Below the pieces are notes generated by a model that was given only the letters and a program-made list of their open reading frames with translations, searched no databases and had not been told where the DNA came from. A stretch of DNA of 64,000 nucleotides, taken from Chloroflexota bacterium (GTDB taxonomy: Bacteria > Chloroflexota > Anaerolineae > Anaerolineales > Anaerolineaceae). The DNA lies in the NCBI GenBank assembly GCA_021825925.1, contig JAKAFP010000001.1, forward strand, positions 372,001 through 436,000. Direction: 5' to 3'. This document shows positions 51,682 to 60,996 of the stretch, in pieces. Made by a program: the position numbers and the translations under genes. How positions within the stretch are numbered: position 1 is the first letter of the stretch; the number at the start of each line of letters is the position of its first letter.

Positions 51682-52428
51682 ATGGGTACACTCGTAATTG
51701 ATAATGTAGTTGCTGGTTACGGCAGTGGCCCAAATATTCTCAAGGGTTTATCACTTACCGTAGAATCTTGTAAAACATATTGCATCATCGGGCCGAATGG
51801 AGCGGGAAAATCAACCTTGATCAAGGTGATTGCAGGATTGCTAAAACCGCGTGAAGGCCAGATTATTTTCAAAGGCGAAGTCATCAGCGGGCTGAGAGCT
51901 GATCAGGTTTTACAACGCGGATTAAGCTACGTGCCTTCTGATCGAAGTTTATTCCCGGAAATGACCGTAAAGGAGAATTTGCGAATGGGGGGGTTCGTCC
52001 TTCGTGATTCTCGTTTGGTGGAACAGAGAATTGATGAAATCTTTGAAATGTTTCCCATCCTTAAAGAGAAGAGTTCCCAAATGGCAAGAACACTTTCAGG
52101 TGGTCAGCAACAGCTTTGCGCCATTGCCAGAGCTTTGATCCTAAAACCCGAAATGATCATGTTGGATGAACCCTCTTTAGGCTTGTCCCCCAAAGTAGTT
52201 CAACAAATCTTTTCAACAATCACAGAACTGCGTAAAAATGGCATGACCATTCTCCTGGTTGAACAAAATGCTCGCAAAGGTCTTCAAATAGCAGATCAAG
52301 GCGTGGTCTTGGATTTGGGAAAAAACAGCTTTGAAAGTCCGGCTTCAGAAGTGTTGAGTGATCCTCGCATTCAGGAGCTTTATCTTGGAAAACGCCGAAA
52401 TCCGTTGGCTACGGAGGAACCTAAATGA
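51682..52428 (+). CDS. livF: Branched-chain-type ABC transporter ATPase LivF
   Basis: A 248-residue ATPase with Walker A IGPNGAGKSTLIKVIAGL, LSYVPSDRSLFPEMTVKENL, signature LSGGQQQLCAIARALI, Walker B MIMLDEPSLGLSPKVV and the LLVEQNARKGLQIADQG switch region. LSPKVV after Walker B marks LivF. It overlaps livH by 4 bases (ATGA). Confidence 0.92.
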   Translation: MGTLVIDNVVAGYGSGPNILKGLSLTVESCKTYCIIGPNGAGKSTLIKVIAGLLKPREGQIIFKGEVISGLRADQVLQRGLSYVPSDRSLFPEMTVKENLRMGGFVLRDSRLVEQRIDEIFEMFPILKEKSSQMARTLSGGQQQLCAIARALILKPEMIMLDEPSLGLSPKVVQQIFSTITELRKNGMTILLVEQNARKGLQIADQGVVLDLGKNSFESPASEVLSDPRIQELYLGKRRNPLATEEPK

Positions 52429-53300
52429 TTCAAATTATTCAGATCCTAATTTTGGGTTTGGCATTGGGTGGTGTTTATGCCCTCATGTCGTCAGGGATGA
52501 CGTTGATCTTTGGTGTCATGCGTATTGTCAATCTGGCCCATTCTGCTTTTATCGTTTTGGCGGCTTACCTGACTTTTTGGTTGTTCAAAACTTTCGACCT
52601 TGATCCCATTGTTTCATTGATAGTCACAATGCCGGTAATGTTTGTTGTTGGAATGGTTTATTACAAAACACTTTTTTCATCACGTGCAGATAATCCCAGG
52701 TTTGCTGATATTACCGTTTTGGTAACCTTTGCAACCGGGCTTGTTATTGAAGGTGTTTTAGCTTTTGTTTTTACTGGCATTTACCGTTCAACCACACCTG
52801 ACTACGCAAAACATTCCTTTAATTTTGGTCCTTTTTATATTCCTCAAAGCCAATTGTATGCATTGATCATTAGTGTTGTCTTGATTGTTGGCTTGTGGTT
52901 ATTCTTAAGGCATACCAGGCTCGGCAATGCAGTACGGGCGACCATGCAAAACAGAAATGCCGCCCAGGTCGTTGGCGTAAATGTAAGCTGGATTTCCACC
53001 TTGTCATTTGGAATTGGATTGGCAATGGCTGGTGCTGCGGGTTCACTGCTTAGTTTTGTTTTTACCTTCTACCCGGCGAAACATGTTGCATGGATCGGTA
53101 TGATCATGTGTCTTGTTGTTCTTGGAGGCATGGGGAGTTTGGTTGGAGCATTGGTTAGTTCATTGATATTGGCCACTGCCGCTGCTTTGGTGAATTTTTA
53201 CATTGGGCCTGCTTATTCTCCCATTACTTTTTATCTGGCGCTCTTCCTTATCCTTCTGTTTAGACCACAAGGATTATTTGGAAAAAAGGTGGAGGGTTAA
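52425..53300 (+). CDS. livH: Branched-chain-type ABC transporter permease LivH
   Basis: A 291-residue permease with eight or so helices. It opens with LILGLALGGVYALMSSGMTL and GVMRIVNLAHSAFIVLAAYL, the family's start. The EAA-like cytoplasmic loop is in AVRATMQNRNAAQVVGVNVS, and VVLGGMGSLVGALVSS lies near the C terminus. The stop codon directly abuts the livM start. Confidence 0.92.
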   Translation: MIQIIQILILGLALGGVYALMSSGMTLIFGVMRIVNLAHSAFIVLAAYLTFWLFKTFDLDPIVSLIVTMPVMFVVGMVYYKTLFSSRADNPRFADITVLVTFATGLVIEGVLAFVFTGIYRSTTPDYAKHSFNFGPFYIPQSQLYALIISVVLIVGLWLFLRHTRLGNAVRATMQNRNAAQVVGVNVSWISTLSFGIGLAMAGAAGSLLSFVFTFYPAKHVAWIGMIMCLVVLGGMGSLVGALVSSLILATAAALVNFYIGPAYSPITFYLALFLILLFRPQGLFGKKVEG

Positions 53301-54521
53301 ATGGCCGATTCCTTATCCAACCATCCGATTGACGAGAGACCGTTAATGACTTCAAAAAAGAAATTTCCTGTCAAAAAGTTTGTTTTTCCAACGATAATTT
53401 CGTTGCTGGTTATAGCTTGGGAAGTAGTCTATCATTCCTTGGGAATTCTCGAACCGCTTCCCTGGATGGAACAATGGGGAGAGGCTATGCTTATCCTCGG
53501 CCTCGGGCTATGGTTCTTGTTTTTGTTGACTCCATACATTGCAAGCTTTTCTAAAGCGAATAAGTGGGTCAAAGCTGGCGTACCATTGGTTATTGTTCTG
53601 GTTTTGATTTCCATACCTTTAATTCACTTGAAAACCGGAACTTTGAATTACTGGTTATACATGCTCACCTTGTGTTTTTTGTATATCATTTGGTCAAGCA
53701 GTTGGAATATCATAGGTGGTTTTGCCGGATACATTTCACTGGGGCATAATGTTTTTACAGCCTTTGGAGCTTATTTTGCAGGAATGATCTTTGTTTTTTG
53801 GCGGGTTTCGCCATTGATCACTGCACCTTTAGCCGGTATTATGGCCATGGCCGGCGGGTTGCTCTTTGGGTTGATCGCACTTCGCACCCGCGGAAGTACA
53901 TTCATTATTTCGACGATTGCATTGGTGCTATTGGTAGCAGAGACTTTGGATAATTGGGAGCTATCAGGTGGTACCAATGGCTTACCTATGTCCATGATTC
54001 CTTTGGATGGAGATGTTGCCAAGATTCCATTTTATTACTATATGCTGGTTATCATGATCCTGTGCATATTGATGACTTATTTCATCAAACATTCCAAGTT
54101 TGGTCTTGGTTTGCGTGCAATATCGCAGGATGAAACCAAGGCTGAAGTAGCAGGAATCCCAACCCGGAAGTACAAAATTCTCGCATTTGGATTAAGTGGT
54201 TTATTCATCGGAATGGCAGGAGCAATTTATGGTTATTCTCTGACATATTTGCGTCCGTCCATTTTCTTGACAGTTGCAATTGGTACAGGCATTGTCTTAA
54301 ATGCCATCCTGGGTGGTAAAGGAACTGTCAGTGGACCTGTTATTGGCGCGGCCATTATGCTGGCGGTCAACGAGTTTGTTGTGTCAAAATTGGGCGCCAG
54401 TGAACTCAACATTGTGGTAACTGGAGTTATCCTGATCTTTGTGCTGCTGTTTTTCCCGGATGGCATTGTTGGTACTTTGCGTAACAAAGGCAACCTCCCT
54501 ACTTTTCTCGATTGGGATTAG
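53301..54521 (+). CDS. livM: Branched-chain-type ABC transporter permease LivM
   Basis: A 406-residue permease. About 100 N-terminal residues with three helices precede the LivM core, which shows GFAGYISLGHNVFTAFGAY, RTRGSTFIISTIALVLL, LRAISQDETKAEVAGIPTRK and LGGKGTVSGPVIGAAIM. A more usual length is 300-420 with such an N-terminal extension, so it is full length. It is the last importer gene; an SDR follows after 36 bases. Confidence 0.92.
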   Translation: MADSLSNHPIDERPLMTSKKKFPVKKFVFPTIISLLVIAWEVVYHSLGILEPLPWMEQWGEAMLILGLGLWFLFLLTPYIASFSKANKWVKAGVPLVIVLVLISIPLIHLKTGTLNYWLYMLTLCFLYIIWSSSWNIIGGFAGYISLGHNVFTAFGAYFAGMIFVFWRVSPLITAPLAGIMAMAGGLLFGLIALRTRGSTFIISTIALVLLVAETLDNWELSGGTNGLPMSMIPLDGDVAKIPFYYYMLVIMILCILMTYFIKHSKFGLGLRAISQDETKAEVAGIPTRKYKILAFGLSGLFIGMAGAIYGYSLTYLRPSIFLTVAIGTGIVLNAILGGKGTVSGPVIGAAIMLAVNEFVVSKLGASELNIVVTGVILIFVLLFFPDGIVGTLRNKGNLPTFLDWD

Positions 54522-54557
54522 TGTTTTAGTAATAATTTTGAATCTTAGTGAGGACTT

Positions 54558-55337
54558 GTGAAAATGAAAAGAAAAGTTGCATTAATTACTGGAGCCGGAA
54601 GGGGCATAGGTCGAGGAATTGCTGTTCAACTCGCCCGTGCAGGTTGGACAATCGTTATCAATGATATTGGAAATCCTGATCCTCCTGCCGAAACACTTGA
54701 CCTTGTGCGCCAGGAAGGTTCAGACGGAATGGTCATTCTGGCAAATATTACCTTGGCAGAAGATCGTCAGAAAATATTGGACGAAACCATTGCCCAATTT
54801 GGACAAATTGATTTATTGGTAAACAATGCGGGGATCGGCCCGCGAGTTCGTGTTGACATTCTTGAAACCACTGAAGAGAGTATGAACGAGGTGCTTGGGG
54901 TAAACACGATCGGACCCTTCTTCTTGACTCAGATCGTCTCAAAAAAGATGATCGAATTGATCTCAGAGAAGAAAATGGAACAGGCAAAAATCATTAATAT
55001 TGGTTCCATGAGCGCCTATACAAGCAGCACAAGCCGGGCTGAGTACTGCATCTCTAAAGCAGCCGTTTCTATGAATACCCTTCTATTTGCAGATCGTCTT
55101 GCAGCCGAGGGGATCAATGTTTATGAGATCAGACCCGGGATCATCAAAACTCCTTTAACTGAGATTGTTAAAGATAAATATGACAAGTTGATTTCTGAAG
55201 GCCTTTTGCCGATAAAAAGATGGGGATTGCCCGAAGATATCGCCAAAGCCATTGTTGCCATCGCCGAAGATTACCTGCCTTATTCAACAGGCCAGGTCAT
55301 TGATGTGGACGGTGGATATCACATTCACCGATTATAG
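54558..55337 (+). CDS. Short-chain dehydrogenase/reductase
   Basis: A 259-residue NAD(P)-dependent SDR. It has the cofactor motif TGAGRGIGRG (about residues 11-20), NNAG in LLVNNAGIG, the catalytic Ser in NIGSMSAYTS and Y-x3-K in EYCISKAAVS. The end RPGIIKTPLTEI and DVDGGYHI is typical of classical SDRs. GTG 54558 and ATG 54564 are both possible; GAGG lies ahead. It probably oxidises a hydroxyl of the imported compound, ahead of the KDG kinase step (inference). Confidence 0.9.
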   Translation: MKMKRKVALITGAGRGIGRGIAVQLARAGWTIVINDIGNPDPPAETLDLVRQEGSDGMVILANITLAEDRQKILDETIAQFGQIDLLVNNAGIGPRVRVDILETTEESMNEVLGVNTIGPFFLTQIVSKKMIELISEKKMEQAKIINIGSMSAYTSSTSRAEYCISKAAVSMNTLLFADRLAAEGINVYEIRPGIIKTPLTEIVKDKYDKLISEGLLPIKRWGLPEDIAKAIVAIAEDYLPYSTGQVIDVDGGYHIHRL

Positions 55338-55344
55338 AGGAATT

Positions 55345-56379
55345 ATGAAAAAGATTGTTGCCCTTGGTGAAATAATGCTTCGCCTGTCTCCACCAACTCA
55401 ACTTAGATTTGGCCAGGCCAGGACCTTTGATGTGACATATGGTGGTGGTGAGTCAAACGTGGTGGTCTCGCTTTCGAACTATGGTTTTGAGACTGATTTT
55501 ATTACCCGGCTTCCATCTAATGATCTGGGTGATTCTTGCTTGCAGTATTTACGGCAATATGGAGTCGGAACCCGCCATGTCTTAAGAGGAGGAAACCGTC
55601 TCGGGATCTATTTCCTTGAAAATGGTGCTGTAATGCGTGGAAGCCAGGTTATTTATGATCGAGCGGATTCCGCATTTGCTACGATCAAACCTGGTATGTT
55701 TGATTGGAAGGAAATATTCAAAGAAGCAGGGTGGTTCCATTGGACGGGCATTGCACCTGCTGTCTCTGAAGGTGCTGCCGCTGTATGTCTCGAAGCGGTA
55801 AAAATAGCCCGCGAAATGGGCATCACGATTTCTTGCGATCTCAACTATCGTGCCAAATTATGGAAATGGGGAAAACCAGCCTCCGAAGTCATGGAAGAGT
55901 TGGTTGCTTTTTCTGACGTGGCGATCGGCAACGAAGAAGATGCAGAAAAAGTATTTGGCATCCAGGCGCCTGAAACTGATGTTACTCACGGTAGAGTCAC
56001 AGCAGATAAATACCAATATGTGTGCGAGACTTTGTCCAAGAAGTTTCCCAACCTTAAGACGATTGCAATTACACTGCGAAGCTCGTTTTCTGCTTCACAC
56101 AATACCTGGAGTGCAGTACTCTGGCATGCTGGCAAAACGATTACCGGTCCGATATACGATATTACAGATATTGTTGATCGTGTTGGAAGTGGTGATAGTT
56201 TCATGGGAGGTTTGATCTACGGATTGAATACATATCCAAACGATCCCCAACAGGCATTAAATTTTGCAATTGCTGCCTCAGCCCTCAAACATACCGTTTT
56301 CGGTGATTTCAACCTGGTTTCTAAATCCGAAGTCGAGAAGTTGATGAAGGGTGATGGCTCTGGACGGGTTAGTCGTTAA
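55345..56379 (+). CDS. kdgK: PfkB-family carbohydrate kinase, probable 2-keto-3-deoxygluconate kinase
   Basis: A 344-residue ribokinase-type kinase. ATG 55345 has GAGG ahead; the longer frame lies within the SDR. The start IVALGEIMLRLSPP and YGGGESNVVVSLSNYG are KdgK-like, and DRVGSGDSFMGGLIYGL holds the catalytic Asp and anion hole. It should convert a 2-keto-3-deoxy sugar acid to its 6-phosphate for the aldolase encoded next. The exact sugar (gluconate, galactonate or another) is not determined. Confidence 0.83.
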   Translation: MKKIVALGEIMLRLSPPTQLRFGQARTFDVTYGGGESNVVVSLSNYGFETDFITRLPSNDLGDSCLQYLRQYGVGTRHVLRGGNRLGIYFLENGAVMRGSQVIYDRADSAFATIKPGMFDWKEIFKEAGWFHWTGIAPAVSEGAAAVCLEAVKIAREMGITISCDLNYRAKLWKWGKPASEVMEELVAFSDVAIGNEEDAEKVFGIQAPETDVTHGRVTADKYQYVCETLSKKFPNLKTIAITLRSSFSASHNTWSAVLWHAGKTITGPIYDITDIVDRVGSGDSFMGGLIYGLNTYPNDPQQALNFAIAASALKHTVFGDFNLVSKSEVEKLMKGDGSGRVSR

Positions 56380-56404
56380 TACAAATACGATTAAGGAAAA
56401 GAAA

Positions 56405-57091
56405 ATGGCGAAATATTCCCGCTTAAAAGTATTAACCTCCATGATAGAAACAGGAATGGTTCCAGTTTTCTATCATGCAGATGTTGAGGTGGCATCGAAA
56501 GTGATCGAGGCTTGTGCAGAAGGTGGAGCACACTGTTTTGAGTTTACCAATCGTGGCGATCAAGCGCATGAAGTTTTTCGGGAATTGGCGGTCCGCTTCA
56601 AATCTGACAACAGGGTTATCCTCGGAGCTGGTTCCATTGTAGACGCTGCAACTGCCGCACTCTATATTCAATTGGGAGCCAATTTTATCGTTGGTCCGAT
56701 GCTAAACCCTGAGGTGGCTCGACTATGCAATCGCCGAAGAATTGCTTACAGTCCAGGTTGTGGATCTGTCACTGAGATCTCAGCCGCCGAAGAATTGGGT
56801 GTGGAAATTTGCAAAATCTTCCCTGGGGGATCCATAGGTGGACCCGGTTTTGTTAAGGATGTGCTTGGTCCTTTACCCTGGACACGTTTGATGCCCACCG
56901 GCGGCGTAGATACTACAGAAGAAAGTGTAACCAGTTGGATTAAAGCCGGCGTTGCTTGTGTTGGATTGGGCAGTAAACTATTCCCGAAGGAAACAATGGA
57001 TTCAGGGAATTATTCTGAAATTACAGATAAGGTCAAACAAGTTATTGATTGGATCCAAAAAGCACGTGCTGGAAAATCTCCCATAACATAA
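56405..57091 (+). CDS. KDPG/KDPGal-family aldolase
   Basis: A 228-residue class I aldolase. ATG 56405 has AAGGAAA ahead; the upstream frame overlaps the kinase. Active-site features include GMVPVFYHADVEVASKV, the acid-bearing CFEFTNRGDQAHEVF, GAGSIVDAATAALYIQLGA, and the Schiff-base Lys in EICKIFPGG. MPTGGV marks the phosphate site. It splits a 2-keto-3-deoxy-6-phospho sugar acid into pyruvate and glyceraldehyde-3-phosphate. It directly follows its kinase. Confidence 0.88.
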   Translation: MAKYSRLKVLTSMIETGMVPVFYHADVEVASKVIEACAEGGAHCFEFTNRGDQAHEVFRELAVRFKSDNRVILGAGSIVDAATAALYIQLGANFIVGPMLNPEVARLCNRRRIAYSPGCGSVTEISAAEELGVEICKIFPGGSIGGPGFVKDVLGPLPWTRLMPTGGVDTTEESVTSWIKAGVACVGLGSKLFPKETMDSGNYSEITDKVKQVIDWIQKARAGKSPIT

Positions 57092-57103
57092 TAGGTGGTA
57101 AAC

Positions 57104-58558
57104 GTGAAAAAGACATATGCACACATAGCGCGGATGAAGACGATCGAAGAATTCCGAAACCACGTTGCCTCACAAAATGTTGAGATTCCGATTGATTCTG
57201 AAATCGTGCCCGCTCCTGAAGGAGCGCTGGCTCAATCTTTTATTCTAAAAAGCGGTAAAAAAATCGGCAATCGTTTTTGTATTCAACCCATGGAAGGGTG
57301 GGATGCAACTACTGATGGCAAACCTACAGACCTTGTCACTCGTAGATGGAAAAACTTTGGACTCAGCGGTGCAAAACTGATCTGGGGTGGCGAAGCTGCG
57401 GCAGTAAGACCTGATGGACGCGCAAACCCCAACCAACTGATGATCCTGGACGATACGATGCAAGCGATCGAGAACCTTCGAATGGCGTTGGTGGATGAGC
57501 ACAAGGATCATTATGGACAGACAGATGATCTATTGGTGGGCTTACAGCTTACGCATTCAGGCCGGTTCTGCCGTCCAAATATTAAGACCAAACTGGAACC
57601 AAAAATTGTCTATCATCATCCTGTTTTGGATAAATTGTTCGGCATCACACCGGAATATCCAGTTCTTACGGATACAGAGATTGACGATCTCATTGGTTAT
57701 TATGTTCGAGCAGCAAAACGTGCACAAACGATCGGTTTTGAATTTGTTGATGTAAAACACTGCCACGGGTATCTGGGGCATGAATTCTTAAGTGCGGTTG
57801 AGCGGCCTGGCAAGTATGGCGGGAGTTTTGAAAACCGCACTCGATTCATGCGTGAAATTGTCAAAGGTATTCGATCGGAATGCCCAGGCTTGATCATCGG
57901 GGTTCGATTTAGCAGTTTTGATATGCCGCCTTTCCGCCCGGATGAAGAGAATGTTGGCTGCATGGTTGATTATCGTGATCAAAACGGGCGCTATCCGTAT
58001 GCATTTGGCGGAGACCCCGATAAACCAGGTGAAATTAAGTTGGATGAACCGATTGCATTGATGAATTTGATGGAGGAGCTGGGCGTTGAATTGGTAAACT
58101 TCTCAGCAGCCAGTCCTTATTACAATCCGCACCTGACCAGACCGGCTTATTATCCTCCCAGTGATGGTTATTTGCCTCCGGAAGACCCTATTGTGGGCGT
58201 TGCTCGACACATAAAAATTGCTGGAGAGCTGAAGCATGCTGCCCCCAACCTGGCTTGTGTTGGTTCCGGTTACAGTTACCTGCAAGATTGGACCCCTCAC
58301 GTCGCACAGGCTGTAGTCAAGGCTGGCTTGATAGATTTTGCGGGTTTGGGAAGGTCAACCCTATCCTATCCTGAGCTTCCTGCTGATGTTCTGGCGGGCC
58401 GGCCTTTGATCCGCAACAAAATTTGCAGAACTTTCAGCGATTGCACCACAGCGCCACGTAAAGGCTTGGTGTCGGGCTGCTACCCTTTGGATGATTTCTA
58501 CAAAACCCGTCCCGAAGCAGAAGAAGTAAAAAAGATCAAGAAAGAGTTGCAGAAGTAA
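57104..58558 (+). CDS. NADH:flavin oxidoreductase (old yellow enzyme family)
   Basis: A 484-residue FMN TIM-barrel protein. GTG 57104 is preferred over GTG 57095 because AGGTGG lies six bases ahead. It has FCIQPMEGWDATTDGKPTD, HSGRFCRPN, FVDVKHCHGYLGHEFLS and GSFENRTRFMREIVKGI, all family segments. Near the C terminus three cysteines (CRTFSDC, then SGCYPLDDF) resemble the Fe-S site of 2,4-dienoyl-CoA reductase-type members, though the spacing differs. A reduction of an unsaturated ring or acid is likely. Confidence 0.85.
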   Translation: MKKTYAHIARMKTIEEFRNHVASQNVEIPIDSEIVPAPEGALAQSFILKSGKKIGNRFCIQPMEGWDATTDGKPTDLVTRRWKNFGLSGAKLIWGGEAAAVRPDGRANPNQLMILDDTMQAIENLRMALVDEHKDHYGQTDDLLVGLQLTHSGRFCRPNIKTKLEPKIVYHHPVLDKLFGITPEYPVLTDTEIDDLIGYYVRAAKRAQTIGFEFVDVKHCHGYLGHEFLSAVERPGKYGGSFENRTRFMREIVKGIRSECPGLIIGVRFSSFDMPPFRPDEENVGCMVDYRDQNGRYPYAFGGDPDKPGEIKLDEPIALMNLMEELGVELVNFSAASPYYNPHLTRPAYYPPSDGYLPPEDPIVGVARHIKIAGELKHAAPNLACVGSGYSYLQDWTPHVAQAVVKAGLIDFAGLGRSTLSYPELPADVLAGRPLIRNKICRTFSDCTTAPRKGLVSGCYPLDDFYKTRPEAEEVKKIKKELQK

Positions 58559-58588
58559 TCAGGTTACCTTGCTTCAAGGAGCAGAAAA

Positions 58589-60172
58589 TTGAAAGTTGTT
58601 TCTTTCGAAAAAGCAGTAAGTTATGTTCAAGATGGTGATACGGTCATGATCGGCGGCTCGGGTGGTGGACACGCTATCCCTGAGGCGTTAATCGTTGCAT
58701 TGGAAAACCGTTTTCTCACTGAAAAAAGTCCCCACAACCTCACCTTGCTTCATCCAGTGGGTGTGGGCGATAACGTTAGCCAGGGTGTGGGGCATTTGGC
58801 TCACCCCGGATTGGTCAAACGAATTGTAACCGGTGCTCTGGTTAACAGTCCTGCTTTTCAAGTCAGGGCTGAGGAAGACACAGTTGAGGCTTACACGCTT
58901 CCGCAAGGTGCACTTTCTGAATTGATACGTGAGATGGCTGCCGGTCGGCCGGGTTTATTTTCACAAGTAGGGTTGCATACCTTTGTAGATCCCCGCATGG
59001 GTGGGGGGCGTCAAAGCAAGTGCGCAACTGAAGAACTCGTAAAGATAATCAACCTGGATGGAAAGGATTGGATCTTTTATAAACCCTACCAGGTAGATAT
59101 TGCTTTCTTGCGGGGAACCACTGCTGATGAAGATGGCAATGTGACCATGGAGCGTGAAGCCGTCTTTGGCGAGATGCTTTCAATGGCCCAGGCTGTTCAT
59201 CGAAATGGTGGAATCGTGATTGTGCAAGTCGCCCGTTTGGCTCAGCGCGGAACATTGCCCGCAAAACAGGTCAAAATTCCGGGCATGCTGGTTGATCTGG
59301 TCGTAGTTGATCCGACCCAGCGGCAGACTTATGCCATGGATTACAGCCCAGCTTACGCCGGTGAAATTAAGATCCCGATGGGTGAAATATCCCCTCTACC
59401 ACTTGACCCCCGGAAAATAATTGCCCGGCGGGCTGCCCTTGAGCTGGCGCCAGGTTCCATTTGTAATTTGGGATCTGGAGTGTCAACCGGTATTGCGACA
59501 ATCGCCGCCGAAGAAGGCATTGTTGACAAAATCGTTTTAACAAACGAACAAGGTTTGATCGGGGGCGTCCCTTCCTCGGATGCAGGTGCAGCGGTCAATT
59601 ACACTTCGATGGTAGATCAACCCTATCAGTTCGATTTTTATGATGGTGGCGGCCTGGATCTTGCTTTCTTGTCTTTTGCTGAAGTGGATCGAGCAGGTAA
59701 TGTAAATGTCAGCCGATTTAATGGAAGAATCATCGGTGTTGGCGGATTTATCAATATCAGTCAATGCGCAAAGAAAGTGATCTTCAGCGGAACCTTTACT
59801 GCTGGAAAACTTGAAATGTCATGGCCGGATGGAAAAACCGTGATCCAAAAAGAAGGAAAGTTCAAGAAATTCCCAATGACCGTTGAACAGATTTCATATA
59901 ACGGTTCCTTTGCCCAGCAACGTGGACAGGAAGCCCTATACATCACTGAACGGGCGGTATTCAAACGAGGCGATAAGGGACTTGAATTGATCGAGATCGC
60001 CCCTGGCATTGATCTTGACCGCGATATTTTGGCGAATATGGATTTTATTCCTGAAATCTCTAAAGATCTCAAAGTGATGGATGAACGATTGTTCCTTGAC
60101 CAGCCCATGGGTCTTGCAAAAGATTTGGAATCAAAACCAGTCGTTAATATTCCAAAGCGGTTATTAGAATAG
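58589..60172 (+). CDS. Acyl-CoA:carboxylate CoA-transferase
   Basis: A 527-residue family I CoA-transferase of the propionate/acetoacetate type, with both alpha and beta halves in one chain. It begins VSFEKAVSYVQDGDTVMIGG and has GVGDNVSQGVGHLAHPGLVKR. The active-site Glu is expected in LTNEQGLIGGVPSS. It starts at TTG with AAGGAG ten bases ahead. It would activate an acid to its CoA ester for the enoyl-CoA hydratase encoded next. Confidence 0.87.
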   Translation: MKVVSFEKAVSYVQDGDTVMIGGSGGGHAIPEALIVALENRFLTEKSPHNLTLLHPVGVGDNVSQGVGHLAHPGLVKRIVTGALVNSPAFQVRAEEDTVEAYTLPQGALSELIREMAAGRPGLFSQVGLHTFVDPRMGGGRQSKCATEELVKIINLDGKDWIFYKPYQVDIAFLRGTTADEDGNVTMEREAVFGEMLSMAQAVHRNGGIVIVQVARLAQRGTLPAKQVKIPGMLVDLVVVDPTQRQTYAMDYSPAYAGEIKIPMGEISPLPLDPRKIIARRAALELAPGSICNLGSGVSTGIATIAAEEGIVDKIVLTNEQGLIGGVPSSDAGAAVNYTSMVDQPYQFDFYDGGGLDLAFLSFAEVDRAGNVNVSRFNGRIIGVGGFINISQCAKKVIFSGTFTAGKLEMSWPDGKTVIQKEGKFKKFPMTVEQISYNGSFAQQRGQEALYITERAVFKRGDKGLELIEIAPGIDLDRDILANMDFIPEISKDLKVMDERLFLDQPMGLAKDLESKPVVNIPKRLLE

Positions 60173-60180
60173 GATCTCAT

Positions 60181-60984
60181 ATGGTTCAAAATAAACAAGC
60201 AGAACTGACTGAAGAATCATCTTCGATAGTTGTATCCAGACCTTGTGATGGTGTTGCAGTGATTACGATAGCATCAGAACCTTTGGGAGTTTTGAGGCAT
60301 TCGGTAAAAAGAGCGTTGATGAGCACCCTTTCTGAACTTGAAAAGGATGAATCAATCCGTTGTGCAGTTTTGACAGGAACCGGGAAAGCTTTTTCCGTTG
60401 GCTCGGATATTAATGATTTCAGCCAGGAAGTCGGCTGGTTGCTTGAAAATGATTATTGGGAATCCACTCTCAATCAAATGATTGAAGATACACGTTTTCC
60501 GATCATTGCTGCCTGTAACGGTCATGCCCTCGGTGGGGGAGCAGTGCTGGCATTGGCATGTGATTTCCGTGCCGCTTCGGAGAATGCCAAATTTGGTTTC
60601 CCTGAGGTAAAGGTGGGCGCATTTGCATCCGGCAGCGGAACGCAAAGATTGCCAAAATTGGTGGGGCGCGGAAGAGCCATGGACCTTCTATTAACGGGCA
60701 GGGTTATTGATGCCCCTGAGGCACTGCAATACGGATTGATCGAATATATTTTTCCGCAAGAAGGATTTTTGGATCAGGTTTTATCCATTGCCAGTACGAT
60801 CGCTTCTTACTCGGGTTTGGTTACTGCAGCAACAAAGAAATGTGTAAATGTGGGAGTAAATGAAGGTCTGCATGCCGGGTTGGCACTGGAAAGCGATTTG
60901 CGAGTAAAAACTGGGCGAGGACCAGATTCCATTGAAGGAAGATCAGCTTTCCTTGAAAAACGCACTCCAAAATTTAACCAATAA
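60181..60984 (+). CDS. Enoyl-CoA hydratase/isomerase family protein
   Basis: A 267-residue crotonase-fold enzyme. The oxyanion-hole segments are GKAFSVGSDINDF and CNGHALGGGAVLALACDFR. The usual FGFPEVKVGAFASGSGTQRL supplies a glutamate. It follows the CoA-transferase by 8 bases and fits hydration or ring cleavage of an acyl-CoA. The specific reaction is open. Confidence 0.88.
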   Translation: MVQNKQAELTEESSSIVVSRPCDGVAVITIASEPLGVLRHSVKRALMSTLSELEKDESIRCAVLTGTGKAFSVGSDINDFSQEVGWLLENDYWESTLNQMIEDTRFPIIAACNGHALGGGAVLALACDFRAASENAKFGFPEVKVGAFASGSGTQRLPKLVGRGRAMDLLLTGRVIDAPEALQYGLIEYIFPQEGFLDQVLSIASTIASYSGLVTAATKKCVNVGVNEGLHAGLALESDLRVKTGRGPDSIEGRSAFLEKRTPKFNQ

Positions 60985-60996
60985 CTTGGAGATTTA